Of a DNA stretch of 64,000 nucleotides, positions 30,710 to 38,712 are shown piece after piece. A program made the translations under genes and the position numbers. The stretch is from the NCBI GenBank assembly GCA_963804595.1, contig CAWDQZ010000008.1, positions 186,001 through 250,000 on the forward strand. Direction: 5' to 3'. Below the pieces are notes generated by a model. It made no database searches and was not told the origin of the DNA. It was given only the letters and a program-made list of their open reading frames with translations. Numbering within the stretch: position 1 is the first letter of the stretch; every line of letters starts with the position of its first letter. The stretch is from DASUPK01 sp963804595 (GTDB lineage Bacteria; Actinomycetota; Thermoleophilia; Solirubrobacterales; 70-9).

Positions 30710-33259
30710 ATGACCAACCCCACACTCCTGGCGCCCACGCTCGCGCCGGGCGTCTCGCTGCTCGGCGAGTACCAGGGCTCGGGGTTCACCGAGCCGCACT
30801 ACCTCATCGTGCGAGCCGACCAGCAGGTGCTGCACGTGTCGCGTCTGCTCTTCGTCGTCGCGTCGCACCTCGACGGGCGCAGCAGCATGGAGGAGATCGC
30901 CGGACGGGTGAGCCAGGAGTACGGCCGCGCGCTCGACGCCGAGGGCGTCCAGTTCCTCGTCACCGCCAAGCTGCGCCCCATGGGCATCGCCGCCGAGGCC
31001 GTGGCCGACGACCCCGGTGAGCACGTCTCGTTCGGGCTCCCCCTCGCGACCGCCCCCGCACCACCCCGCCCCGCGCCGGAAGCGCGGGAACCGCGACCGG
31101 CACCGGAACCGCGGGAGGCGCCGCTGCCCGCTCCCCCCGCCCCGACGGCGCCTCCCGCTCGTCTCCTTCCCCGCGCGAACCCGTTGCTGGCGCTCCGGTT
31201 CCGCGGCACCCTCATCCCCGCCTCGGCCACGCGGCTCCTCGCGCGCCTGCTCGCGCCGTTCTTCTACGGACCGGTCGTCGTGCTCGGGATCGTCGGGCTC
31301 GTCGTCGCGGACGTCTGGCTGCTGCGCCAGGCCAACCTGACCGGCGCCGTCGGCTCGATCCTCGTCGACCCGCCGATGCTGCTCTCCGTGATCGGGATCC
31401 TGCTCGGCGCCACGGTCGTCCACGAGCTCGGCCACGCGGCCGCCTGCCGCTACGGCGGCGCGACGCCCGGAAAGATCGGCGTCGCGGTCTACATCGTCTA
31501 CCCCGCCTTCTTCACCGACGTCACCCAGTCCTACCGCCTCGGTCGCGTCGGCCGGGTCCGCACCGACCTCGGCGGCGTCTACTTCAACGCCCTGACGATC
31601 GCCGGGCTGACGGCGGTGTATGCGCACACGCAGTCGCCGGCGGTCCTGCTCGCCATCGTCTTCGTCCACATCGAGGCGCTCCAGCAGCTGCTCCCGCTCG
31701 GTCGCCTCGACGGATACTTCGTCGTCGCAGACCTCGTCGGCGTGCCCGACCTGTTCGGGCGCATCGGCCCGATCCTCCGCAGTGCCGTTCCGGGGCGTCA
31801 GACCCACCCGAAGGTCGCCGAACTGCGCCGCTCGGCGCGGGTCGTCGTCACCCTCTGGGTGGTGGTCACCGGGCCGATCATGGTCGGGATCCTCGCGTTC
31901 ATGCTGTGGAACGCGCCCTCGATCACGGCTCAGGTGGTCGACGCGATGAGCCGCGAATGGACGCAACTGCAGGCTTCGATCGACGCTCGCGACCTGGCCG
32001 GTATCACCCTGGCGGCTCTGTCCCTCGTCTTGTTGCCGCTGCCTCTGCTGGGCCTCGCCTGGCTGGTCGGCGGCATCCTCCGCCGCATCGTCGCTGCCGC
32101 GGTCCGACCGCTCCGGCGTCACCGAACCCGCCCATCGACCGTGGGCACCCCGTACCGCCTCCAGCCCGAGGAGATCCCGATGTCCGGATCGGATCCCACC
32201 ACCCACCCGACAGCGATGGCCGCCTCCCCGATGCCGTATGCGTCGGCCGTCGCCTCGTCCGCCCCGGCCACGGCGTCGGTCCCGGCAACGGTGTCGGCCC
32301 CGGTGTTCACCCGCACGGCGGACGAGCTCACCGAACGCTTCCTGCTGCGGGCCCAGCCGCGTACTCCTCGACACGGGTGGCGCCGCAGCGTCTTCGCCGT
32401 GACCGGCGGGCACGTCAACCCGGGCCCGAGCAACCGCGAGCGCCGCGAGGACGCCCTGCTCCAGCGGGTCCGGACGCGGATCGACGGGTCCCGCCGCATC
32501 GTCGTCCTCTCCCGGAAGGGCGGCGCCGGCAAGACGACGACCACGCTGATGCTCGGCCACACCTTCGCCACCCATCGCGGCGACCGGGTCGTCGCCCTCG
32601 ACGCGAACCCCGACGCCGGCAGCCTGGGCATGCGGCTGCCCCGCGAGACGCAGTACTCGGCAACCGACCTGCTGGCCGAGCGCACCTGGGTGGAGCGGTA
32701 CTCACAGATCCGCGCGTTCACCTCGCAGGACCCGGTGAGCCGGCTCGAGGTGGTCGCGTCCGACGACGACCCGCGGATCACGCTGGCCCTCGGCTCGCAG
32801 GACTACCGGCACCTGGTCGACACGCTCGACCGGCACTACAACCTCGTCCTCGTCGACACCGGTACCGGCATCCTCGACGACGCCATCCAGGGCATCCTCG
32901 AGGAGGCCGACCAGCTCGTCGTCGTCATGCCGCCGGCCCTGGACGGCGGGCGCGTCGCGGCGATGACCCTCGACTGGCTGGACCAGCACGGGCACCACGA
33001 CCTCGTCGCGAACGCGGTCGCCGTCGTCAACGCGGTCCGCGGATCGGGTCCGCTCGAGCTCGACCGTCTCGAGGAGCACTTCGCGTCCCGCTGCGCGTCC
33101 GTCCACCGGATCCCGTGGGACCCGGTACTCGAGGCCGGCGCGCACTCCGCCCTCGCCGACCTGCGGCCCGAGACGCGAGCCGCCTACCTGGAGCTGGCCG
33201 GCGCCGTCGCCGAGGGGTTCCGCAGCACTGGCCACACACCGACAGGGGAGCAGTCATGA
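30710..33259 (+). CDS. PqqD-like / M50 zinc metalloprotease / MinD-type ATPase fusion protein
   Basis: An 849-residue protein from the ATG at 30710 (GAAGGA before it). Residues 15-95 resemble a PqqD-like peptide-binding domain (VLHVSRLLFVVASHLDGRSS). A Pro/Ala/Arg linker (100-150) leads to a membrane domain with about six helices: zinc motif HELGH at 238-242 and LGRLDGYF with Asp 334 as third ligand, as in M50 site-2 proteases and putative peptide zinc metalloproteases. After a Pro/Ala/Thr linker, residues 600 to 840 form a MinD/ParA ATPase: deviant Walker A SRKGGAGKTTTT (Lys 603 and 608), DANPDAGSLG and LVDTGTG; it resembles the ATPases linked to ESX secretion. One continuous frame joins all three. 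It overlaps the next gene by ATGA. Processing and export of the two peptides is the best hypothesis. Confidence 0.85.
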   Translation: MTNPTLLAPTLAPGVSLLGEYQGSGFTEPHYLIVRADQQVLHVSRLLFVVASHLDGRSSMEEIAGRVSQEYGRALDAEGVQFLVTAKLRPMGIAAEAVADDPGEHVSFGLPLATAPAPPRPAPEAREPRPAPEPREAPLPAPPAPTAPPARLLPRANPLLALRFRGTLIPASATRLLARLLAPFFYGPVVVLGIVGLVVADVWLLRQANLTGAVGSILVDPPMLLSVIGILLGATVVHELGHAAACRYGGATPGKIGVAVYIVYPAFFTDVTQSYRLGRVGRVRTDLGGVYFNALTIAGLTAVYAHTQSPAVLLAIVFVHIEALQQLLPLGRLDGYFVVADLVGVPDLFGRIGPILRSAVPGRQTHPKVAELRRSARVVVTLWVVVTGPIMVGILAFMLWNAPSITAQVVDAMSREWTQLQASIDARDLAGITLAALSLVLLPLPLLGLAWLVGGILRRIVAAAVRPLRRHRTRPSTVGTPYRLQPEEIPMSGSDPTTHPTAMAASPMPYASAVASSAPATASVPATVSAPVFTRTADELTERFLLRAQPRTPRHGWRRSVFAVTGGHVNPGPSNRERREDALLQRVRTRIDGSRRIVVLSRKGGAGKTTTTLMLGHTFATHRGDRVVALDANPDAGSLGMRLPRETQYSATDLLAERTWVERYSQIRAFTSQDPVSRLEVVASDDDPRITLALGSQDYRHLVDTLDRHYNLVLVDTGTGILDDAIQGILEEADQLVVVMPPALDGGRVAAMTLDWLDQHGHHDLVANAVAVVNAVRGSGPLELDRLEEHFASRCASVHRIPWDPVLEAGAHSALADLRPETRAAYLELAGAVAEGFRSTGHTPTGEQS
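32165..32182 (+). promoter_or_regulatory. Internal ribosome-binding site and ATG for the MinD part
   Basis: GAGGAG at about 32168-32173 lies six bases before an in-frame ATG at 32180, at the border between the membrane domain and the ATPase linker. Start here would give a free 359-residue MinD-type protein besides the full fusion. The site is as good as any in the region, so both forms may be made. Confidence 0.5.
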
Positions 33260-33900
33260 TTTCTCGCACGTCAGTCCGCCTCGGAGCCGTGGCGACGTTG
33301 GTCGCCGGGTTCGTCGCGGTCCAGCAGGCACCGGCGGAGGCCAAGTCGGCCGGCAGCTCGGCTTCCTTCGACGACCGCAAGGTGGTCCAGCTCCTGCGCC
33401 CGGGGGCCGAGCGCGGCAAGGGAGGACTGGCCCTGCACATGACGTCGAAGGACGCGGTGTCCGCCGGCAACGCCGCGGTGGCGACGTCGTCGTGCGACGG
33501 GTGCCACGCCACGGCGATCTCGTTCCAGGTCGTCGTCGCCGACAAGTCGCCCACCTCGATCGACGTCGGCAACGTCGCCTACGCCAACAACGAGGGGTGC
33601 GCGTCGTGCGAGGCGGACGCGTTCGCCTACCAGTTCGTCCTGGCCTTCGACGGCGACGCCTCCATCACGTGGGCCGGTCGGCTCAAGCTCGCGCGGATCG
33701 ACCTCGCGCTGTTCCGTCTCGCGCGGTCCGGCAGCTCCGCCGACCAGATCCAGGCCGCGGCCGACGGGTATGCGGCGCAGGTCGTCGACATCCTGTCCTC
33801 CGAGCTGCGGGTGCGCCCGGTGGTCCGCAAGGGCGTCCAGAAGCAGCACGGTCCCGGACCGAAGTCGGTCAGCCGCCCGCCGGACGCTCTCGCGTCCTGA
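33256..33900 (+). CDS. Secreted protein with two CxxC pairs, partner of the peptide system
   Basis: A 214-residue protein. The N-terminus has Arg residues, a hydrophobic stretch (LGAVATLVAGFVAV) and an AEA-K cleavage site near residue 29, a good signal peptide. The mature part holds CDGC at 80-83 and CASC at 115-118, separated by a beta-rich segment. Between them, residues 106-112 read NVAYANN, the same N-x-A-x-A-x-N pattern as residues 35-41 of both peptides (NVALAQN, NLALAVN). The C-terminal half is helical and ends in a basic tail. The ATG overlaps the fusion gene stop. The paired cysteines may bind metal or form disulfides. I know no function; it may assemble with the peptides outside the cell. 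Confidence 0.75.
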   Translation: MISRTSVRLGAVATLVAGFVAVQQAPAEAKSAGSSASFDDRKVVQLLRPGAERGKGGLALHMTSKDAVSAGNAAVATSSCDGCHATAISFQVVVADKSPTSIDVGNVAYANNEGCASCEADAFAYQFVLAFDGDASITWAGRLKLARIDLALFRLARSGSSADQIQAAADGYAAQVVDILSSELRVRPVVRKGVQKQHGPGPKSVSRPPDALAS

Positions 33901-33902
33901 CC

Positions 33903-33970
33903 TGGCGCCGTTCGGCGCCACCGCACTCCGGCCACGTCGGTCCGGCCGCGACCCGGGCCGACGTGGCCGG
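33903..33970. terminator. Bidirectional terminator hairpins
   Basis: Two hairpins fill the gap between convergent genes: TGGCGCC/GGCGCCA (33903-33909 with 33914-33920) and a perfect 13-base-pair stem, 33928-33940 with 33958-33970 (arm starts CCGGCCACG). Both lack long U-tracts, as is normal in high-GC actinobacteria. They close the peptide operon and the antiporter gene. Confidence 0.8.
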
Positions 33971-33994
33971 TTTCCTGTGCCGTGTCAGGGGGAC

Positions 33995-35242
33995 TCACGG
34001 GTGTGCCTGCGGAGTCGGGGTCACGGACTCCGCTGCGGTGACAGGGGGAGGAGCGGCCTCCGGCGCCGAGCTCCGGCCGCCCAGCAGGGTGGCCGCCATC
34101 GGCAGCAGGAGCACGGTCACCGCGCCCCCGGCGACCAGCAGCGAGCTGCTCGCCTGGCTCATCTGGCCGTTGGAGACCGCGACGGACGTCACCGCCACGA
34201 TGATCGGCAGGCCGGTCGACCCGTAGAGCGCGACCCGCACGCTGTCCCGCCGCGAGAACCGTGGCCCGGCCCCGTCGGGCCGTCGCTCCGTCATCGTCGC
34301 GACGAGGATCGGGCCGCCCCGCACGACGACGATGGCCGCGACGAAGGCGATGAGCACGAGGGGGTCGGAGGCGACGGCGGCCGGGTCGATCCCCATCCCG
34401 GAGGTCACGAAGAAGACGGGGATGACCAGCCCGAACGCCAGCCCGTCGAGCTTGTGCTCGAGGGAGCGGTGCCCCTCCGGGATGAGCCGTCGCAGGATGA
34501 ACCCGGCGGCGAACGCGCCGAGCACCACGTCGAACTGGAACGCCGCGGCGAGGATCGAGAGGGTGATGAGCAGCAGCACGACGAGGCGGACGGTCACCTG
34601 CGCGGTGGTCTCCTGTCCGGCCGAGATCAGCCGGTGCAGGCGGCTGCCCGGCAGCACGCGCGTCGACGCATACGTGACGCCGACGGCCAGGACGGCGAAG
34701 ACCCCGAGGACGAGGATCGACTTGAGCGCGCCGCGCGTGCCGAGGAGCACCGCCATGGCGATGACCGGACCGAGCTCCCCGAACGCGCCGTGGTTGAGGA
34801 TCGTGGCGCCGAACGGCGTGGACAGCTGGCCGCTGTCGCGCAGGATCGGCAGGAGCACGCCGAGTGCGGTCGAGACCAGCGCGATGGCCACGGCGATCTC
34901 GGCGGTCACCAGGCCCGACAAGCCGAGGAGGCCGACGAACCCCAGCGCGAGGAGGAAGCAACAGACCCAGGTCACCAGCGCCCGCCGGCCGCCGCGTCCG
35001 GTCAGCTCCTTGAGCTCGATCTCGTAGCCCGCCAACAGGAACAGCATCCCGAGCCCGAGCTCGCGGAAGGCCTCGACCGCCTCGCCCATCGTCGCGATCC
35101 CGAGGGCGTGCGGACCGATGACCACCCCGAACGCCAGCAGCAGCACGGTTTCCGGGACCAGCCTTCGGGGCACGAGCGCGGACAGCAGCGGCGAAGCCAC
35201 GGCGACGAGGGCGATCCAGAACAGGGAGACGGCTGCTTCCAT
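33995..35242 (-). CDS. Cation/proton antiporter (CPA2, KefB-like membrane domain)
   Basis: A 415-residue protein with 12-13 membrane helices and no C-terminal TrkA domain. Helix 3-5 motifs LGLGMLFLLAGYEIEL, LVSTALGVLLPILRD and the unwound AFQFDVVLGAFAAGFIL with the Asp that binds the cation match CPA2 Na+/H+ or K+/H+ exchangers. The start at 35242 follows AGGAGAGGAG by about 10 bases. The C-terminal tail is short and Pro-rich. It is convergent with the peptide operon and shares the terminator, so it is probably not part of that system. Confidence 0.9.
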   Translation of the reverse strand: MEAAVSLFWIALVAVASPLLSALVPRRLVPETVLLLAFGVVIGPHALGIATMGEAVEAFRELGLGMLFLLAGYEIELKELTGRGGRRALVTWVCCFLLALGFVGLLGLSGLVTAEIAVAIALVSTALGVLLPILRDSGQLSTPFGATILNHGAFGELGPVIAMAVLLGTRGALKSILVLGVFAVLAVGVTYASTRVLPGSRLHRLISAGQETTAQVTVRLVVLLLITLSILAAAFQFDVVLGAFAAGFILRRLIPEGHRSLEHKLDGLAFGLVIPVFFVTSGMGIDPAAVASDPLVLIAFVAAIVVVRGGPILVATMTERRPDGAGPRFSRRDSVRVALYGSTGLPIIVAVTSVAVSNGQMSQASSSLLVAGGAVTVLLLPMAATLLGGRSSAPEAAPPPVTAAESVTPTPQAHP

Positions 35243-35303
35243 GGCGCCATGCTCCTCTCCTGACCGACGAGGCCGATGGCAACCCTGTGCACCGTGACGG
35301 CGC

Positions 35304-36092
35304 TCAGCGCAGGAGCAGCTGGCTGACCGAGAACGTCGCTCCGGCCGGGTCGCTGACCACGACGCGCAGGAAGCCGTTCTCCTCGTCCGGTCCCGAGAGG
35401 ACGCGGCCACCGAGATCGCCCACCCGGCCCACCAGCCCGACCACGTCGTCGCTCCAGAAGTCGACGTGCCAGCCGACGGCGGCGGAGTCGGTGGCGGGGA
35501 AGCCCACGGCGACCGTGTCTCGGGGTACCGGCTGGTGCTCGGTGCCACCGACGTACCCCGGCAGCCGGAACAGGTCGGCGGGTCCCATCGCGTCGGCGCC
35601 CCAGCCGAACACCTCCCCGTAGAAGGCTCGGGAGCGAGCGGGGTCCGGGGTCTGCAGGGCACTCATCGCCCACGCGTTGGGCTCGTTCACGACCTCGGCT
35701 CCCTCCCGGGCGGTCGCCTCCCAGAGACCCAGCCGGGCGCCGACCGGATCGGTGAGGATGGCGAGGTGTCCAGCGGGGCTGGCGTCGACCGGGCCGACGA
35801 CGTCAGTCGCCCCGGCCGCGACCGCCTGTGACAGTGCTGCGTCGAGGTCGTCGACGCGGACCTGGGTGAACCAGCCGACGGCGTCGTCCGCGCCCACCTC
35901 CGCGGCACTGGCGATCCCGGCCACCTCCCGCCCGCGCAGGGTCGCGACGACGTACGTCGGGCGCTCCTCGTCGTCGGCGAGCATCGTCCACCCGAAGACG
36001 CCGGCGTAGAAGCGCATGGCCGCGGCCAGGTCGGGTTGCAGCGTCTCGACCCAGCAGGGCACTCCCGCGGGGTAGGTGTCGACGTCGGGCAT
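35304..36092 (-). CDS. VOC (glyoxalase-like) family protein, two domains
   Basis: A 262-residue protein composed of two similar VOC halves: residues 10-125 (PCWVETLQPDLAAAMRFYAG, GVFGWT) and 135-260 (MSALQTPDPARSRAFYGEVF, HVDFWSDDV). The metal-binding His/Glu positions are only partly kept, as in many resistance-type VOC proteins that bind a drug rather than catalyse. The ATG shares a base with the MerR stop (TGATG), and an AGGAGG ribosome-binding site lies inside the MerR gene end. With MerR it forms a two-gene operon controlled by the 19-bp palindrome. Confidence 0.9.
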   Translation of the reverse strand: MPDVDTYPAGVPCWVETLQPDLAAAMRFYAGVFGWTMLADDEERPTYVVATLRGREVAGIASAAEVGADDAVGWFTQVRVDDLDAALSQAVAAGATDVVGPVDASPAGHLAILTDPVGARLGLWEATAREGAEVVNEPNAWAMSALQTPDPARSRAFYGEVFGWGADAMGPADLFRLPGYVGGTEHQPVPRDTVAVGFPATDSAAVGWHVDFWSDDVVGLVGRVGDLGGRVLSGPDEENGFLRVVVSDPAGATFSVSQLLLR

Positions 36093-36949
36093 CAGGACCT
36101 CCTGAGTGGTGTCGGTGATCTCCGGGACGGGGACGTCCCGGGAAGCAGGGGTTCCTGGATCTCCAGGACCCACGTGTCGCGCGCGCCGGCGCAGTCGAGG
36201 TAGACCTCGCGGTTGCCTCCCGACGACCGGTGGGGCGAACGGTCGATCCACGAGGCCAGCGCCTGGATGGTCGCCATGACGCCCTCGGGCGGACCGTGAT
36301 GCAGCGCGATCGCCGCACGCTCGATCCGCGGCAGGTCGACGACGGCGAAACCGCCGCGAGGTCCGAGCTCGGCGTCCACCGGGAAGCAGACGTCCACGTC
36401 GACCCGGCCTCGCTGACCCCGTTCGTACCGGACGAGTGCCGGACCGATGGGGCGTAGGTGGGTCGCGCCCAGCGCGGCGATGATCTCGTCGAACAGCGGC
36501 TGGACGACCGGCGTGATGCTCGCCGGGTCGTAGCTCGCCGCGACGCCGGACCGCAGGGCGACGCGAAGCGGCTCGACCGGCCGGACCGTCACGTCGAGGT
36601 CGTGGCCACCGGACGCGTCGTCCACCGCCCGAAGCCGCGCCTCGACCTCGGCCAACCGGGCGACGTCGGCGTCGATCTGCGCCTCGAGCTCCATCCGCCG
36701 CAGCCGGAGCATGCCGTGCAGCTCGACCGGGTCGAGCTCGTCGAGCATCGTCTTCACCTGCTGCAGCGAGAAGCCCAGCTCTTTGAGGACCACGAGCCGG
36801 TTGAGTCGCGCGAGCTGCGACACCTCGTACGCCCGCCGTCCGGTCCACTCGTCGACGTGCGCCGGGGTGAGCAGCCCCATCGCGTCGTAGTGCCGGAGCA
36901 TGCGCACGCTGATCCGGCCGCGGCGGGCGAACTCTCCGATTCCCAGCAT
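36092..36949 (-). CDS. MerR-family regulator with GyrI-like effector domain
   Basis: A 285-residue protein. The N-terminal MerR helix-turn-helix reads MLGIGEFARRGRISVRMLRH YDAMGLL (residues 1-27) with RRAYEVSQLARLNRL following; a coiled coil spans about 75-110. From about 120 to 275 it has a GyrI/BmrR-like ligand-binding domain with PVEPLRVALRSG and ERAAIALHHGPPEGV, which binds cationic drugs. The 19-bp perfect palindrome at 36967-36985, directly before its start, is the expected operator. It likely senses a toxic compound and activates itself and the VOC gene. Confidence 0.93.
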   Translation of the reverse strand: MLGIGEFARRGRISVRMLRHYDAMGLLTPAHVDEWTGRRAYEVSQLARLNRLVVLKELGFSLQQVKTMLDELDPVELHGMLRLRRMELEAQIDADVARLAEVEARLRAVDDASGGHDLDVTVRPVEPLRVALRSGVAASYDPASITPVVQPLFDEIIAALGATHLRPIGPALVRYERGQRGRVDVDVCFPVDAELGPRGGFAVVDLPRIERAAIALHHGPPEGVMATIQALASWIDRSPHRSSGGNREVYLDCAGARDTWVLEIQEPLLPGTSPSRRSPTPLRRS

Positions 36950-36966
36950 GGTCCGCTCACCGTAGG

Positions 36967-36985
36967 ACCTGACACCGTGTCAGGT
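36967..36985. promoter_or_regulatory. 19-bp palindrome, MerR operator
   Basis: ACCTGACAC-C-GTGTCAGGT is a perfect 9-1-9 inverted repeat 17 bases before the MerR start. The length and ACC-TGACAC/GTGTCA-GGT halves fit operators of drug-sensing MerR proteins, which lie between -35 and -10 elements of an overlong promoter. It also lies 56 bases before the divergent flavoprotein gene, so both directions may be controlled. Confidence 0.8.
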
Positions 36986-37041
36986 ACCAGCCCCTCTCGG
37001 AGGCCCCGGAGGAACGTGCAGTCGGTCGTTAGGGTTTGCCC

Positions 37042-38712
37042 ATGCCGGTTGCGGTCATCCTCGTCGCCGTCGACGACCCCTCGGTGCGGGCCGCTCTTGC
37101 GGACGACCTCGGGCACCGCTTCACGCCGGACTACGACGTGCTCGGAGGCTCCTCGTCGTGGGCGAGGGACCAGCTGGACGCGTTGGCCGACGCGGGCCGG
37201 AACGTGGCCCTGGTCCTGGCTGCGACCGACCTGCCGGAGGCCGGCATCGGGGGAGTGGACCTGCTGGCGGACGTGCGCCGTCGTCATTCCCAGGCTCGCC
37301 GGCTGCTCCTCGTCGACCGCGCCCGATGGCGTGGTCACCCGGTGCGGGAGGCCATGGTCCTGGGGCACGTCGACTCGTACGTCTTCGTGCCGTGGGCGCA
37401 GCGGGAGCCGTGGCTCTACCTGCCGGTCACCGAGGCGCTCGCCGACTGGGAGCGCGGCCAGCCGGCCGAGCAGGTCGCCGTGACGATCGTCGGCGAGCCG
37501 GAGTCGCGGCGGGCGTACGAGCTTCGCGACATCTTCAGCCGGGCGGCCATCCCGTACGAGCTACTCGACTGGGAGTCCGACGAGGGAGCCGCCGTGCTCG
37601 CCGAGCACGGCGGCTCCCAGTCCGACCTGCCGCTGCTCCTCATGCATCCGGGTTCGGTCCTCACCGCCCCCGACGACGTCGAGATCGTCGAGCAGCTGGG
37701 CTTCGTCAGCGCGCCCCCCGAGGGTGACTGTGACGTCGCGGTCGTCGGCGCCGGGCCGAGCGGGATGTCCGCGGCGGTGTATGCGACGTCCGAGGGACTG
37801 CGCACCGTCATGGTGACCCCCGGAGTGCCGGGTGGCCAGGCGGGGACCAGCTCGATGATCCGGAACTACCTAGGGTTCCCGCGCGGCCTGGCCGGCTCCG
37901 AGCTGACCAACCGGGCCGTCGAGCAGGCGTGGCTGTTCGGGACCGAGATGGTCCTGGCCGACGAGGCCGTCGGGCTCGCGGCGGACGGGCAGTATCGGCT
38001 GGTCACGACCCGTCGGGGCCGGCTCCGGGCGCGCGCGGTCGTGCTGGCGACCGGCGTCGACTGGCGTCGCCTCGAGGTCCCGTCACTGGAGGCGTTCTTC
38101 GGCGTGGGCGTGTTCTACGGCGCCGCGGTCTCGGAGGCGGAGGCCATGACCGGACGCCAGGTCGTCGTGGTGGGCGGGGGCAACTCGGCGGGCCAGGCCG
38201 CGATCCACCTGGCCAAACGGGCCAGCAACGTGACCATCGCCGTCCGCGGGCCCTCCCTGGCGGAGACGATGTCGGACTACCTCGTCCGGGAGATCGACGC
38301 CTCGCCACGGATCACCCTGCGGCGCAACACCGAGGTGGTCGGCGCCGACGGCCGAGGGCGACTGGAGAGTCTCGTCCTGCGCGACAACCTGACGGGATCG
38401 ACCGAGGCGTTCGCCGCGGACGCCCTGTTCGTCATGATCGGGGCCGAGCCCCGCACCGACTGGCTCGACGGCGTTGTCGCCCGCGATCCGGCGGGGTACG
38501 TCCTGACCGGCGCGGACATCCCCCCGGAGGCCTGGCCGCTGGAGCGGCCGCCGGCGTTCCTGGAGACCAGCCTCCCCGGTGTGTTCGCGGTCGGCGACGT
38601 CCAGCACGGTTCGACGAAACGCGTTGCCACGTCGGTCGGTTCGGGTGCCATGGCGATCCGCCTCGTCCACCAGTACCTCGCCGACCTGCCCGAGGACGCC
38701 GTTCCGGGCTAG
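37042..38712 (+). CDS. Receiver/thioredoxin-like/NAD(P)-FAD oxidoreductase fusion, cysteine-less
   Basis: A 556-residue protein. Residues 1-125 resemble a response-regulator receiver (VILVAVDDPSVRAALADDLG), 145-225 a thioredoxin/glutaredoxin-like domain without a CxxC (VTIVGEPESRRAYELRDIFS), and 230-550 a thioredoxin-reductase-like flavoprotein (VVGAGPSGMSAAVYA, GQAGTSSMIRNYLGFP, VVVGGGNSAGQAAIHLA, GVFAVGDVQHGSTKR). The usual CxxC redox pair of TrxR is replaced by GVGVFYG. Similar proteins exist in actinobacteria; the role may be an NADPH oxidase-type or signalling flavoprotein. ATG at 37042; a TTG two codons earlier is less likely. It is convergent with recQ with stops overlapping in CTAG. 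Confidence 0.82.
   Translation: MPVAVILVAVDDPSVRAALADDLGHRFTPDYDVLGGSSSWARDQLDALADAGRNVALVLAATDLPEAGIGGVDLLADVRRRHSQARRLLLVDRARWRGHPVREAMVLGHVDSYVFVPWAQREPWLYLPVTEALADWERGQPAEQVAVTIVGEPESRRAYELRDIFSRAAIPYELLDWESDEGAAVLAEHGGSQSDLPLLLMHPGSVLTAPDDVEIVEQLGFVSAPPEGDCDVAVVGAGPSGMSAAVYATSEGLRTVMVTPGVPGGQAGTSSMIRNYLGFPRGLAGSELTNRAVEQAWLFGTEMVLADEAVGLAADGQYRLVTTRRGRLRARAVVLATGVDWRRLEVPSLEAFFGVGVFYGAAVSEAEAMTGRQVVVVGGGNSAGQAAIHLAKRASNVTIAVRGPSLAETMSDYLVREIDASPRITLRRNTEVVGADGRGRLESLVLRDNLTGSTEAFAADALFVMIGAEPRTDWLDGVVARDPAGYVLTGADIPPEAWPLERPPAFLETSLPGVFAVGDVQHGSTKRVATSVGSGAMAIRLVHQYLADLPEDAVPG

Noticed and set aside
30099..33900. Lanthipeptide, lasso or thiopeptide cluster
   Set aside because: No LanB/LanC/LanM, no lasso cyclase or transglutaminase-like protease, no YcaO, no radical SAM, and the peptides lack Cys.
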